Positions 33,901 through 47,640 of a DNA stretch of 64,000 nt are shown here, in pieces (the first letter of the stretch is position 1; each line of letters opens with the position of its first letter). Location of the stretch: contig PTFA01000272.1 in assembly GCA_003342895.1 (NCBI GenBank), positions 558,001-622,000 on the forward strand, in the 5' to 3' direction. The translations under genes were made by a program, and so were the position numbers. Below the pieces are notes generated by a model, which saw nothing but the letters and a program-made list of their open reading frames with translations, did no database searches and was not told where the DNA came from. This DNA comes from Casuarius casuarius. Taxonomy: Eukaryota > Chordata > Aves > Casuariiformes > Casuariidae.

Positions 33901-36900
33901 TAGTCCTTGTGAAATATGGTGTCTGTTGTCCTAAGGGGGAGCCCTTCTCTGGATCCAGCCTTTATCCTCTCAAGAGGGCAGCATTTTTCACTCCAGCTCT
34001 AAACAGTTCTCTCAACAGATACAAGCTCCCTGAACCACTGCAGCTCACGAGGATGCACTGGGGGACTTTGAACTCAGCTAGTTCAGGGACCGCTAGCAGT
34101 AGAGCTGAGCATGGAGCTCAGGTTCCAGAACATGCCCCAGAAAATCAAGTTAGCAACTCCGACAATAAGGCTCTGCTCTATTTTGTCCTGTCCCAGTTGT
34201 ACTAGCTGTACTGGAGTTGGTTCAGGTATGTGCATAGCAACCACTGCTCTGCCTGTTTGAATCCCGTGAAGGAACCAAATCTTCCTTGGAATTATCTTAT
34301 CAAGCCCTTTTTTTAGGGGAGGTGATTTACAGCTGAGTTTCCAAGTTTATAAATTTATTATGTCAAACAGTTTTTGGCGAAGGTCCTTTTACAGTAGACA
34401 CATGAACAAATTCAGCTGCAGTTCAGGTAGAGGCAGGTCCAAATTTTCACTGCCAGTGATGCTGTCAGATGCCATGGGGACGGACAAGGCAAACATACCT
34501 GTAAAAACACCAGGCCCATTGCTCTCTTTCTGCCTCCTTCCTGCCTGCTGGAGAGCCCTTGCTGTTAACTTCCTTTTTGAAATTTTTCTGTGGGAGGACA
34601 AACCAGAATATGCAGTCTGGATGGCTGCTAACTTTATGGAAGCCTATATTTGCACCTTGCCCTACCCCTAAAATGCAGGGCTCAGACCCACCATCCTTCA
34701 ACATCTAAATGCCTTTCAAGAATAATGATTTCAATCCTTGTTCTGCCATATATTCCAGGCAAAAGTCCATGGCAATCCTCTCCAATACACAGTGAAAATG
34801 CACATCCCCTTCCCGCCTTCTCCACTTCCTGCCTTCTCCTGGTTTCTCACAGTTCTGCCTTGCAGTATTTTTGCTGCTTTTCTGTTTCCAAAAATGTCCC
34901 TGAAAATAAACTGACAGGCCAAACAAGTATGAGATTCCCATTAACAAGGGCAATGTGAAATGACCTGTTTGGCCATCAGCAGCAGAAGGCCCTCGATCTT
35001 AGGAAAGACTTCGACTACAAAAGCATGTCTTTCATGAGCACCGCTAGGCTTAGTCAAGTTTTATACCTAAGTTAGGATAGCACACAAAAAGTGCCCTAAC
35101 TCCTGCACTGTGAGAAGGGCCCTTTGACTTGCTGGTCTCTTCTATTCTTGCATGTAGTGCGGGGTCCCTAAGGTGCCAGGATTACAGACGTAAGGTGACG
35201 TATGAACGCATATAAGCTTAGCTGGACTGGATACAGGGAACACTTTATATCTGAATACTGCACAACCTTTTCCATTTCCTGATCTTCAGTGTTAAGCACT
35301 GAGGAACCATATTCCCGCCTCAAGCACGATGAGAGTGGGCAAGAGCATCCGTAGCGCCCTTACTCCCTGGCAGAGAGTTAGCAGATCTGACAGCGAGGAC
35401 TGGGCGTTGCAGAGATGGTTCCTCTCTNAAATTCACTCCATTGATTTCACATTTGTGACCGTGCAGCTATGCAAAGACTGCTTGGGTGCTCAGAACACTA
35501 CCTGAATGCGGCCCAGGGGCTCGCAGTCTGCTGGTTTACGCAGCGCACTGGAAACTTTACTCTTGCATCTTGGGGATGGGGAGGAGAATGGAGGGGAGGG
35601 GACAAAAAATAGCTAGAAGAAAGCGAATGCGCCTGCTAAAGCCAGTCGTTACACATTGCCTAAATCGCATTTCTTTAATTGCCATAGCTCCAGGGGCTCA
35701 GGCAGCAGGCACATGTTTTTATAAGCTGAATCATACATTAATGAAAATCCCAGGACGTTCTTGTAAGAGCAGAGGCATTGCTGGTAGCTGGGACGCTGGC
35801 CAAATTCCAGTGAAGGTAACTACATTCTGTTTCCCTATGGTCTCCCTGCAGTTTCAATGAATATGGTCAATTGTTTCAGCTCCAAGTCACTCCGCAGCGT
35901 CCCGGAGATCAGTTCCTCGGCTGCCATACCCACAGCTGCCTGTACGGTTCTCTGGGATATCATTCTCACTTAAGGAATCTTTACGGAATTTTAAAATAAA
36001 TCCTGTGAATGATGAAAACGTCCTCTCTGCCAAACAAGTTTGCAACAACAGCTCTGAGTCAAACAAGCTCCAGGAAACTTTAAGACTGCACAAAAGTTCT
36101 AAGAGGAAAAAACAAAAAACACACTCAAAACCTCAAGGCAGAAATAGTATAGCTGATACTACTCTGGCAGTTTGGAATTAGTATAACTAATATCCTTCTG
36201 AGGATGAAAGCAAGGACAGCTAAAGGCAGTATATATCTTTTCCATTTAATGGGATTTGGACGAAGCCTGTAGAGAGGTGTTTTTCACAGAACAACTCCTT
36301 CCGCTGTAAGAAAGCAACATCTATAGTGTAGTGCCCCAAAAGGGCTTGAGATACGGGTTTTACTCTGCTGTGACTAAAAAATGGGCCAATACCAGCCCTT
36401 CCTCCAGGCTCCCAAATCCAAAGCAAACTCACATTTTGAGCCTGAAATTTGCAGTCCACTCTCTGTAACAGATTGACCCACAACCTCAGAAAACAACTCC
36501 TGTCTGTGCTAAGCCTGGTTTAACCCAAGCAGCAGTGAACAGCAATTCACAAGACTAACTCCAGGTGAGCTGCACCACTGTGTCTCACGGCAAGGATCAT
36601 TTTTAAAGGCATCCTCCTTCCCAGGGACCTAGTGAGTTAAAAGCAAGTTGTGTCTAGATTGTATCGAAGCAGACTGCTGAACGTGTGAACAGCCTGGATG
36701 AGCTTTAAAGAGCTCAGATCGTATACAAAGGGCCTGGCAGGAGAAGAGCAGAACTAAAATAAACCTTAGGGCTGCAAGTTTGACTGTCCCAGCGGAAACT
36801 TTTGTGAACACTAACACTGAACTGCTGCTGTTTCCACTCACCCTTGCCAACATAGTAATTAAAAATGTACAATGCTGGCTCTTGGAAAAGTTGCACAGTG

Positions 36901-37195
36901 CAACAGTTACAGTAGACATCCCAAAAGCTGTTCCTCAAGCTGAATTAGCACCAGAGCCAGCTGACTCTTTTTTGGTTGTTATCTTTTGCTGGTAGACCAG
37001 ACCCGCAGATATGAACAGAGGCTTAGCAGTTTGATTCTCTCTTGTGTTCTGGCCATTACTGGGGCAAGGATTAATACCTTAATCACAAGGCAAGCCAAAA
37101 TATGGCGTTTCCCACTAATGTATGGTGGTGGGGTGGCCCCTCGACTGTTCCTTATGGCACAATAGTGGATCCTAGAGATCCCTACGGAAAGTACA
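30965..37195. other. Intron, no gene supported
   Basis: 31120-31255 is a pyrimidine-rich stretch. There is a single ambiguous base (N) at 35428. 35160-35540 is slightly richer in CpG. Open frames of 60-145 codons (32475-32909, 33819-34205) have no family resemblance. No known repeat of useful length was recognised in the rest. Confidence 0.5.
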
Positions 37196-37199
37196 GCTG

Positions 37200-37362
37200 C
37201 AGTGCTGTGTGCACAGATGCCTCCCTGCCCTGAAGAGCTTGCAAGGTTATACGAAGGGATGAAGTGTTATTATTTCCATTTCACAGGTGAAAACACAGGG
37301 AGATTAAGGAACTTGCTGACTGCATAAAAGCCTGCAACTGACCTCAAAACTGAACCAACATA
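37200..37362 (-). repeat. MIR/CORE-SINE relic, antisense
   Basis: CCTCCCTGCCCTGAAGAGCT is followed by TTATTATTTCCATTTCACAG, GTGAAAACACAGGGAGATTA and AGGAACTTGCTGACTGC. This is clearly the antisense MIR order (ccctgccctcaaggagctta...ttattattccattttacagatgaggaaactgaggcacagagaggttaagtaacttgcc). Confidence 0.85.
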
Positions 37363-37369
37363 TCCCTCA

Positions 37370-40300
37370 GTCCTAGCCTGATGTTTAACTTCCAGGTTGT
37401 CCTTCCACTCATCTTTCCTTTGCTGTAGGAAGTCAGTCATGAATTCCAGTCTTGCTAAATCAGAAGCTAGATATAATAAAGCTGCTTTCCTCTCTTCTTT
37501 ACTAGAGTTCCTCCCCAAATCAACGAGACACAAGGATGAACCTTAATAGGACTTGTTGTACCAACCTTAGTAAGTCAGGCTTGCTCAACTAGCAGCTCTG
37601 GGGACAAGGAATGAAGTCTCTTAGAGAGCTCTTGCTCTCCACTGCCAAGAGCTCACAGATACTGTAATGAGATAGCTGGTGCAGCTGCATCAGCTTACCC
37701 GAATGCCAAGCACGTGAGGATGCATCCCACACCGCTCAGCTTGGCACTGAGATCTGTCTAGGTACTGAGGTAGTCCGCATGTTTGAGTGTTTTTGCTGCA
37801 TCCAGAGGGACCAAACCTGTTCCTGAAAGCTCACTCCAGTTTATCATTTGGGGAAAGGCTTCCTTTTTCTCATTCTTTTACAAGGATCTTTTCGAGTAAC
37901 TACATTTCAGCACTGAACATACTGTCATCAGCCTTTTCCAGACAGCACCTCAGCTGGCACAAACCAGCAAGACATCCCTCACTTTGGAGGGCTTCTGCTA
38001 GCCACATAGCTCTTGCAGAACAAGTCTTCTAAACTTACCACTTGTATTGTCACCATTTGTTCACAGGAACTGCCTTCACTTTAGACGTCCACCTATTGGG
38101 AAGTGGATCTCAATTCTTGAAGAAAAGTATGCACATAAACACCATGGCCCAGCCAAGGCTTTTAGAAGAGCCCAGGTGATTCTGCACAGTGTAAGAACTC
38201 AGTCTGCCTGTCGGAGGAAGAGGTGTTTTTCACTCAGCCATCCGCCTGAAATGTGTCACGTCACTCAGTCTATTTATTGATTAACTAAGTGGGGGTAGGA
38301 GGAACAGCAGGCAGTACTTAGCTAATTACACCGGCCTAGACCTTTTGTTCTGCTACTGCTGGATCACCTCAATTGGTTCTTTCAGTCCCTAAACAGCTTT
38401 ACGGGCTGTATGCCTGGGCAGAATAAGGTCTTTTGTCATACTTTAATGAACAAAAATGTTTTAAAACCTCTCCTTGTCCCTCCACTTCAAGCAGCAGCAA
38501 GGATAACCTTGGTATAAGGACAGCTGTACCCAGGCTGATCAGCATCTGTCAAATGCTCCCTTGGATGTAGTTTCAAATGGGCTCCTCTCGCCACGTGCAC
38601 ATGCTCCTAGTAGGCTGTGGGAGACTGCATGGTTCCCAGTGTCAGCTGTCAAGTCCAGCAGTCAATCAAGGAAACGTATTGCTGCCTCCATCCCCAGGGC
38701 CCACAGGGGATTCAAGTCTTGAAGGCTTCTTCGAGAACTCAGGTAGGCTCTGACAGCTCAAAACTTGTAAAAAGTAATGACAGCTATTTCTATTGGCTCT
38801 CAAAGAAATAAATGATTCTGAGGAATCTGCAAACACGGAGTAAAGTCTAGCTATTAAACCTTCACCAACTTTGTCTAGCCCAGACCCCCAAAGCCACGCA
38901 TACCGTTTGTAAAAAAAAGAATCATCTGGCGGCTAAGGCCTTGGAATCAGTATCATATAAGTCTACTTCAAATGTACCAAAATCCATTCTGAACTGTGGA
39001 AACAAGAACTAGAAACAATACTCCAAAAGGTACCTTACCAGTGTGAAAGGAGAGAATGTAGAGATATATAAAAATTATAATTTTACATTAGAGGTTGAGC
39101 AAAGTTTGAAATTTTTCGCCTGATCACTTATGTCTCCAAAGACTCCCAGGAGACAACCATGAACTAATTTCATAATGGATTCATTGATCTCTAGTAAGGT
39201 ATTTATTCAAAGCCATACAAAAAATGAATGAAAGAGCTTACAGCAAAATCCAAGGGTCAAATATCTAAGCCTTAACTGACTATTGTAAGCATTAGGATTA
39301 GCCTTCCTTCAAATGTGGGTACATTTCGTTTGTCCTGTATATTTGCAAAACCAGAGCACCACTAACAAAAGCTTTGCACATATCCTGCCTAAACCACGAA
39401 GTATCAGAGTTGGCAGTGTCCCACTGAAGTTGTTCCACAAAATGTCTCCTAGTCACTTAATCTAATAAACTTCCACATATAATAAACATTTCTCAGCATT
39501 GTCCGGAAAGTCATTAAACCTGACATATCCGCCTAAAGTCCAAGTAGTAAAATGCACACGTCAGGATCAAGTTATGAGCTGACTGTGTTCTGCTCTATGT
39601 GCCCATTCTTCAGAGTTGATTATTTTTCAGTGGCTCGAATTTCACAGGTAAACTAAAGCGATTAATAACTGAAAAGGCTCTTATCTCCCCTTCCTATCCT
39701 CACATTCCCTAAACAATTTTGCCCTGCCACTTTCCAATATAGTTTTAACAGTTCATACTGCATGCTTCATCACTTACCAAGCTTCATGCTCAAAACTCTA
39801 GTTTCAGTAACAAGAGCAAAATCAATTTCATTTCCAAAGTAACTGACTTGGGGAAGAAAAGAACACCTTGGGACTAACAAGCAGTTATTAACCTACTGTG
39901 ATCCAAAAATAGAGGTTTATTGCTATTTTGTAGCTGGTATATACACTGAATGGTCTCCAAGTCAGATTTGCTCCCTTTGAGTTGGAATAAGTTGTTCCAC
40001 GTGCCAGCCTGGCAAAACTAACAGCGTGTCTAAAACACTTATTGTCTTGTTTCCTTTTCATACATCATCACCATAATAACATTTCTGGAATTGGAAGGCA
40101 AATGCCAGTTCAACTGATAAGGCAGACTGCAATACAGCCAGATCACCTGCAGGCTTACTGGAACTTCAGTATGGCTTTTCCCTGGACCAGGAAGAAATTG
40201 CGAGTCTGTGGCAAAGCTGCAAACCTAATGCTTTGATTTAAAACCTAGTTTTTAAAACAGTGGCTTTTGCCCAGATACTAACAGTACATTTAGGTGCCAA

Positions 40301-40790
40301 GCTCCTTTTGAGATACTACAATATCTCATTCTCATATTCTCATATTCCCACAATTGTTTCTTTAATTCAGGAAGTACAGAGAGGAAGGTAGTAAAAACAC
40401 CCAGCTCCCCAAAAGTATGCAGGTGAAATCAGTTTGGAAATAGGCACCAAAATATTATATAAAGGTAATTCCTTACGAATTGTGAGGTATTATGAAACAG
40501 AACACGTTTCTAGAATCACAGTTTGACTATTGGATTGATGAGGAAGAAAGAAATGCATCCATATCACCCAGAACAACAGGAAAATGCATTAAACTCAGTT
40601 GATGCAACATTTTACTTATCAATACAAGTACACAAACCGGATGCAAAAATCTAGCAGTTCTCGCATTGCCTCGCTCCACTACCTCAGCAGAATGATGCCA
40701 ATTTATAAATGTTCAGAAACTGGCCCAAAGGATTCACTGTATTCATCTAGTTCACTGCGTTCACAGAACTAAACCATATATCACGGAGCC
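37370..40790. other. Intron, no gene supported
   Basis: AT-rich intron. A small TCTCATAT tandem (CTCATTCTCATATTCTCATA) is near 40325-40345. No exon or larger repeat was recognised. Confidence 0.5.
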
Positions 40791-40794
40791 CAGC

Positions 40795-40845
40795 TCCCCA
40801 GCTCGTGTAAACTGGACTTTGAAGTCATTGGAGCTATTCTGATAT
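40795..40845. repeat. Fossil palindromic repeat (GTGTAAACTGG...TTGAAGTCATTGGAGC type)
   Basis: CAGCTCGTGTAAACTGGACT then TTGAAGTCATTGGAGCTATT and CTGAT fits agctggtgtaaatcag...ttgaagtcaatggagctatgctgat. Same family as 10140 and 45459. Confidence 0.6.
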
Positions 40846-40849
40846 CCTT

Positions 40850-43590
40850 AGGCTGGAAATGAATCCATATGTGACCACCCAGCCCCTTTTCTCAGTATTC
40901 CACTGTTTTCAGCATCACAGACAACAAGAAATTGCAAGTGCTTTCAGCAGATTAGACTTTTCTATGCTCACAGAGATCAAAGGCTAAGACAAAACAGCAA
41001 ACATCACAGGAGCATTTTACATCCTTGGTAGTCTGCGATCAGCAAAGAAATACAATACCAAGCAGATTGATACAAAGCTAAGAAAAAGAACCAAAAGAGA
41101 ACTTGCCAATTGCAGTGATCTTAGTTACCCAGCAAACCTCCTCTTTCTCTCATCAGAAAGTGCGAGCTCCCACTGGTTTCGCTCTCCCACCATTATCCTC
41201 TGAGCACCATGAGATCACGGCTTACAAACGCCTTTTGTGGAGTCCGGATTCTGCTTCTCCAAGATGATATTTACTCAGCAACTTCCACAAATGCTCGAGG
41301 ACAAAGAGGAGGTGCTGAGGCACATAGCCTCACTGCCATTTCACCCTCGCTCCCACCCTCGTCCCCAACTAGCCCCTCTCCACACGCCTCTCCTCCGGCC
41401 GCCCTTCCAGCATTTAAAGGCCTCAGGAGAAGGCTGACGCATTTGGCAATTACATCTTTTTGTCTGAAGTGTCAGGCTAAGATATACGGTAGATACGATA
41501 AATGGCAACACTGACACTCTACAGTGCGAGTTCACCTTCTCGCAAGGAGGAGAAAGAATCATAGAGGAATGCCATCTGCTAATAAAGTCCACCATGGGCA
41601 ATTATTATAATGGGGTTTCAAACATTCAGTTAAGCATCCCTCAAGATTACGTATGCACAAACCCTGAGAGGAATGACTTAGACACACAAGTATATGCAAA
41701 TGTGAGATTTACATGTTCAGACTGTCCATTTTTATGAATAAATTAGACGCAAACAGAAGTGAGAGAATGAGGTACCTATAAATTAGGTAGGCATTCAGAA
41801 TCAATACAGCAGAAAAGACGGTAGAGTTGAAATATATAACCTATTGTTTCCTTCCCTCAACATTAAGAATAAAGAGTGCGTGAAACAGCAAAAGCTGAAA
41901 AGCACAAACTCAGATTTCAGTTTAATTAGCAGGTTTCATTATATACACACTAGAATCTAAGCCCATTATAAGTACTGCATCTTGCAAAATATTCTTGTCT
42001 AATAGTGGTGATGACAGCAGCTTGTTGTATGGCACAGACACCCCATCCATTGAGCAGTCTTTAAACTTTTAGTTTTGGAACCATTCTTTCAACCATGCAA
42101 ATAGCCATGGTGTTGCTTAATCAAACCCCTTTGTGCTCCTTTCCAACCACACAAGCAAAGATGGAAGCGGCTGATCTTTAAGCAAATGTCAGCCAGCAGA
42201 TATTTCTTCCTTCTCACTTGGGATGAGAAATGGCCCTTGGCAAACTTGCCTTTTTGAAGGAAAGGCTCCACTCTGAACAAAACCTGTGTGACTCTTTACT
42301 TGTGGAGCAAAAGAGCTCACTAAACTGAATGACCTGATGCATTTTTTTACTTTCCTTGCATTTTTTTCATACTGCCTCCTCTTTGAAATGTCAGCTCACA
42401 GTGTTGAATGCACTGCCAAGGCAATACATGAAATTCTGTCAAAAGATGATGTCACTTCTGCTCAGTTTTCCCTCTGATGAATTTCTATCCCCATCAGCCG
42501 GCTTCCTAAGAACAAAAATAACAGAACCCCCCCACTCTGGTCTTGCTGGCATCTTTCCTCAAAGAGCAGGGCAAGGCAGGAAAATCACACCACAACTTTG
42601 CAAGTGAATTTTCCAAAGGACTTAACCCGAAAGATGACTTCAATGTGATTTTCTCCCAAAACCTTGCTGAACATTATGCCCGAGCTTCATATCTAATACC
42701 ACCTACCAGAATTCCTGAGTCTTTCCTTTGTGAGAGAGCAACATGCTTGCTGTAATTAGTTTTGTACCTTAGGGACGTGTTATTCACTGCAAAGAAAAAA
42801 AGAATGAAAGAAAAATACACCAGCCAACTTCTCAGCTGAGAACCTGGTGTTGTTCCAGTTCCAGGATCAATGTGTTTGCCTCCAGAAATCATTCCTACAT
42901 ATATCATATTTGATGAATTTGGTGAATCAGGTAGCTTTCATAGGGTTGGGGGAGGAGGCAAAATTGACCCGGGATCTAGGAATAAGGTCACATTGTTATT
43001 CAGCATCACATGTGTTTTTCTTTTGAACTGAAAGGAAAATGCCATCATATTTTATTTCTGTGAGCAGTAATGAATTCTACTTTAGCCATACAATTCCTCC
43101 CTTTTTTTTGTTTTTCTCCAGATAGGATGATCCAGCGAGCCTGTCCTTTCACTGCCTCTGAACCAGCCCAGCCGAGCTGACGGTGGAACTCAGTTATCTC
43201 CCCTGTTTCCAGCCCGTAATCCCTTCACTCTGTTTCCCATCAGCCCACTCAGGGCTCTGAGTATCTCCATCCGGGGAAAAGAGAAACCTGAGTGTGCTGA
43301 AATAAGCTCAAACCAGCTCTTCTTTTAACTCAAAAGAGGGAGTAAGGTCATTTAAATGCTGCCCCAGAGTGAGACAGACCTTTTCCTGAGACCTGGCCTC
43401 TGCATCCTATAAATGCTCCCTTCTTCATAACTCAGCCCCAGCTCCCACTTCTCTTTCTCTCACCGCCAGCTAATTCAAAGTCCAGTTGAGGCAAAGGTAT
43501 AACAGACAGAAAAGGGGTTACTTCCCTTGCTGCTGGGAGAGAAGCAGCTCAGATGAAAAAATGCTGCCTTTTGCTGCCATAGCACAGACT
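40850..43590. other. Intron, no gene supported
   Basis: 41340-41400 is C-rich (CACCCTCGCTCCCACCCTCG and similar), giving long open frames with no family match. The rest is AT-rich intron. 43080-43260 is a moderately GC-richer stretch without a recognised element. Confidence 0.5.
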
Positions 43591-43594
43591 TGGG

Positions 43595-43690
43595 ATGTTG
43601 GCCAATTCCCAAGGCCTGTCCTCAGATGACTTTGCCGTGTCTCAGTTTCTCCAAGCAGATAATAATGCTCTTCCATCTCACACGCAAATA
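43595..43690 (+). repeat. MIR/CORE-SINE relic, sense
   Basis: GCCGTGTCTCAGTTTCTCCA then AGCAGATAATAATGCTCTTC matches ccttgcctcagtttctccatctgtaaaatgggataatgctctt. Confidence 0.65.
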
Positions 43691-43696
43691 GCTAGA

Positions 43697-43760
43697 ACCA
43701 AATTCTGCTTCAGTTGCATCAGTGCAGAGCTGAAGAAATACTAATGTCATTTCACTGACT
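43697..43760. repeat. Fossil palindromic repeat adjoining a MIR
   Basis: ACCAAATTCTGCTTCAGTTG then CATCAGTGCAGAGCTGAAG and AATGTCATTTCACTG fits the family ccaaattctgctctcagttacaccagtgcaaa...gaagtcaatg. It lies directly after a MIR piece. Confidence 0.5.
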
Positions 43761-43999
43761 CTTTCCAGGTTTACCACAGGACAATTTCAAGAGCAGATTT
43801 CCATCCTCAGTGTTCATCGTGCCCTTCACAGATGCACTCAGCAGTCCTAATTTTAAAGCCCTTGTTGCACAAGGGGGAGCAATAATCAGCAAAAGCCTTG
43901 GAAGTTTGAAAAGAGAATTAAGGGCAGAGGACAGGAGGGTAGGGTCATCTATAATGCCTCTCTCCAGCAAAACCTGGCATCCTGCATGTAGTGAAGGTG

Positions 44000-44060
44000 A
44001 TTAGGTTAGAGTAAGGACTTAACATACCCAAGGTTATGCAAAAATTTGGCTCAGCACAGG
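44000..44060 (-). repeat. Possible MIR relic, antisense
   Basis: GATTAGGTTAGAGTAAGGAC then TTAACATACCCAAGGTTATG weakly follows gaggttaagtgacttgcccaaggtcac. Confidence 0.35.
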
Positions 44061-44064
44061 AGAA

Positions 44065-45455
44065 AAGCTACCTTTCAAGAGATCTGCAAAGATCCAGTCC
44101 ATGGGAGTGTGAAGAGCCCCACTGTGGCTGGAGGGAGCTGTGGAAGTGGTGGCAAGAGGCTCACAGCCAGACAGGGCACTGTTACCTCTAATGCGGTGGA
44201 GGAGCTACTGCTATAGTCGCCTCTCATGCTCCATTAAAATATTATCACTGTTCTTCAGCCTTGTTTGGACTGCTACCGTGCTAGTACGTTAAAGCTACAT
44301 GGGACTGGACAACTACACCATGCTCCTAAGAAACAGTTCAAAGGGGCCTCTGTGTCCATTTAAGTCTCAACATGCATCATCTGCAACTATTATCAACATT
44401 ACCTTGCTACCTGCTACAGCTGAAAACCACTGCTATCATCATGCATCACCATGTGTCAGTCGACTGACTTCAAGGACAAGCATTTTCCTACAGAGAGCTT
44501 CTATCTTGAACTGGTAATACGCATGTTGCTGATCTGAATTCTCAGACTGAAAACTGCAGGCTTTCCCACAGCAGGTTGCTCTGGTGTTGTAATACTGGAG
44601 GGTGCAGCATTGCTTTGGATCAGAAAAATGACTGTATATAAGCCCAAGCTTATTGGAAGACTCAAGCTGCAAATATATACTCTTTAGTGCAGTGGGCACT
44701 GTACATTCTGATTGTGAAAGACAAAGTTTTCAGGGAAGAGTATAAAAGTTTGTTTTACCCTCAACAGCCTGATAGAGTCTCTTCCAGCCCGAAAACACAA
44801 GTGGGACAAAGGATGGGGGGAGCAAAGACCAGAGATGGAATCAGATTTTGAGCACAAGCTCCTTGGTCCTCCAGCAAGGCACAAAGCCACAGTGGAGAAA
44901 GGATCAGGCCTGCAATCTGGTTTCACTTTTATTTGTTCCTAATCTCCCTTCAGTTCCCACGCAGTTTTTGAAGTATCGATCACCATGTAGAAAAAGCTTA
45001 AGGTGAACAATAGATTCATGGTTAATGAGTTGCAGTAACTCCGTCAACCTCACTTGAGCCTTCGGGGTGAGAAAGTTAAGTGCTACTATACAAGCTCAAG
45101 TGACTTCTCACCATTTCCTTAATATTTCATCTCTTTGTATTTTGCAGTTTGCCTTCTTCTGAGCTAATGTTTATTTTTCCAGAGAGTGGTTATTGTGGTA
45201 AACTGATATCAGACTAGCAGTGTGAGAAATGAAATTTTAGTGCATCCATCTCCTGCACTTAATACTTTGTTCAGGAAGGTAACACACACAAAAAAGGGTC
45301 AGTCTAAGAGCTTTTTTTCTCTTTGAGAAGGACGACATCTTGTTCCTAGTGCAACGGTGACCTCCCCAGAAAAAGGGAGATACTTAATTCCAGCAGCATT
45401 TTTGTTTAAACTACAAAATAGATAGTACAGGAGGACAGTATTAAACAGCAGGAAG
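44065..45455. other. Intron, no gene supported
   Basis: Ordinary AT-leaning intron. Nothing recognised except short homopolymer runs. Confidence 0.5.
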
Positions 45456-45458
45456 AGG

Positions 45459-45535
45459 TGACCAGCGAGGTACACGCGAGCGACCCTCCTGACGTCAGTG
45501 AAACGACGCTGATTTACACGGCTGAGACCTGAGAC
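45459..45535. repeat. Full-length fossil palindromic repeat, CpG-dense, with a perfect CRE
   Basis: The left arm reads ACCAGCGAGGTACACGCGAG, the centre CCTCCTGACGTCAGTG and the right arm ACGACGCTGATTTACACGGC followed by TGAGACCTGAG. Both arms follow the consensus accagctggtgtaaatcagc...gctgatttacaccagctgag. The copy carries several CpG (ACGCGAGCGACC, ACGTC, ACGACG, CACGG) although the surrounding intron is CpG-poor. TGACGTCA is at 45490-45497. Confidence 0.7.
45490..45497. promoter_or_regulatory. Perfect CRE palindrome TGACGTCA in a fossil repeat
   Basis: The consensus centre of this repeat family is about ttgacttcagtgg. One change produces the full CRE. Binding is speculation. Confidence 0.35.
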
Positions 45536-45539
45536 TGCC

Positions 45540-47635
45540 TGTTCACCTTACCCGAGCAGGGAAAGCTTATGCCTTGGTATATGAATTTTAGCCAAATAAA
45601 TTAAAAGTTACCCTGTGAAGAGGAAGTCTGAGCATTTTTGTTTCGTGTTTTCTTTTCTCTGTTTTTACACCATCCTGATCCCTAGTCTCTCTTCATTCCT
45701 AAGCCCCATTTCTTTCCACTGTCCCTCCTTCACAGCACTGAGGCTCTCTCATCAGCTGTTTTCTATAGCAGGAATAATTTAGCTTACAGCATATGTTTCT
45801 AATGGAGAAGTCGTCACATTCCACTCCCACTTCAGTGTGAATCCCCCTTGGGCACATCAACATTTTCCGCTACATTTTAGTATTTGGATACCAAGGCCTC
45901 TAGGAACATCCTTCTTTTCTGTTCGCTCATCTTACCCTTAAGCACTTGTTTTACTCTACCCGCATTAATAGCGTTAGAAAAATAATGGGATTTCTGATGT
46001 GAGGACAGATGAGGCTCCCATTTGTGCATTTGTAGAATTCCACGAGCCAAAATTGTGGAAGAAAAATCTGGTTTTGCTTCTATAGCTGTGGATATTTCTC
46101 TGTGGTCACTGTAACTCTCTAAGAATGTTTTCTATTTTAATCTTGCTGACTAATCTTTCTTCTTCTAAAATTTTAATCTTGCTTTAGGAATAAATGTGTG
46201 TTATTGTGTTAGAAAAGCCAATCAGCTGCTCAAGCTCTAGCTGGGAAGCAATGTGAGTTCCCCTTTGTACAAGCTCTTCTCAAATGTGATTGTTTCCCCA
46301 GTGTCAAATTCCATGCATTTTAGCAGCTGAATGGGTACAAAATTTGACATGGTCAGAAACGTGTGGTTATAAAAACTTATTATCGCTGAATAGCTGGTGC
46401 ATTCTTGGTGCACTGATGTGCAAATTACACTTTTGGATAGCTGGCTGGCATCACCTCTGGACCTCATTAGCGCACACACGCACAGATCCCAGAGACGTCT
46501 GGCCTGTGCTCCCATCCCCCTCTGAAATACCCTGCCGACTGCTCCCATGTTTCACGTGGGGAGGAGAAGTGTGAGGCCGCAGCGGAGCAAGGCAGCGTCC
46601 TGTACACGGCAGCTGTCCTCAGTTAACCTTAGAGCTGGCCAAGTCAGTTAAGCACGATGACTCCTCGGCCAGGCAGGCCCTGGGGAGGCAGGCAGCACTT
46701 GGGGGCCAGGAATTGCAGTCATCTCAATACTTATCTGAGAATGAGGTTGAGCAGAAAGACCAAGTCCTTCCATCACCTTCAGGCTGACACGGCTGTGGGC
46801 TGCTCAAGGGTTACACTGAGCATCCAGCACCCACGTAGTTTCCATTTCCATGGTACGCTCAGCCAGAGTTGTGAAAAGGAGCCACATTTAGCTGCCAAAT
46901 GTGAAGTGACCAGCACAGCCAGAGACAGAGCTAAGTAACCTAGGTGGGGGCCATGCAAAACTGAGCACTGAACAGCAAAGGAATACAAATCTGTGGCAAG
47001 TGTCAGTTTGGGTTCTCAGCTGTCTCACCTTCAGTCTCAGCCATGGGAGAACTACAGGTCCGTTCGGCTAGGGATGTCTGCACCACTCTAACGCACACAA
47101 ACGGCGCCACTGAAAACAGAGGCTACATGAGTGAATCTAGTGCAAAGTCAACAGCTTACTTTGGCACAGAAATACTAGACTGGTATAAATACACCGGCTT
47201 TAAGAAAAGCTGCTTCACTCTCACAAGCCGCTCTACTGACAAGGCCTAAAACTACTCAAATCCCTTTCCCTGGATTAGTGCTACCCCTAGATTTAGAAAG
47301 AAATCTTAGGAGTTCTTTGGAATAGCTGAAGTAACAAGGTTTTGGCAGCCGGGGTGCGGAGGGAGGTTAAGCACTAACGTTCAGCACACAGTGTCTCCTT
47401 CTTGGCCTTACCCAGCTTCTTCACGGCTGTCTGCTTAGAGCACAGTGTTATAGCACAGGCAGCAGGAGTTTCTGTTTGCCTGTGGAGGTCCCCTCCGTGG
47501 TCCCCAAAGCAGTGGTCATCACACTAAGATAACCTCACGGTACTTCTCTCCATGCCTCTCCCCACTGGCGTATTCATGGGGAAAGGGCCACAACCTCCTC
47601 TCTGCATGGGAAGCCACTCAGGGTGGGAGCTGCCA
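45540..47635. other. Intron, no gene supported
   Basis: 46440-46700 is somewhat richer in GC and CpG (CGCACACACGCACAG, GAGGCCGCAGCGGAGC). Open frames in it match no family. The rest is ordinary intron. Confidence 0.5.
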
Positions 47636-47640
47636 GGTAA

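Noticed and set aside
34250..34275. tRNA B-box-like GTTTGAATCCC
   Set aside because: No A box at the right distance and no acceptor stem; may be a MIR remnant or chance.
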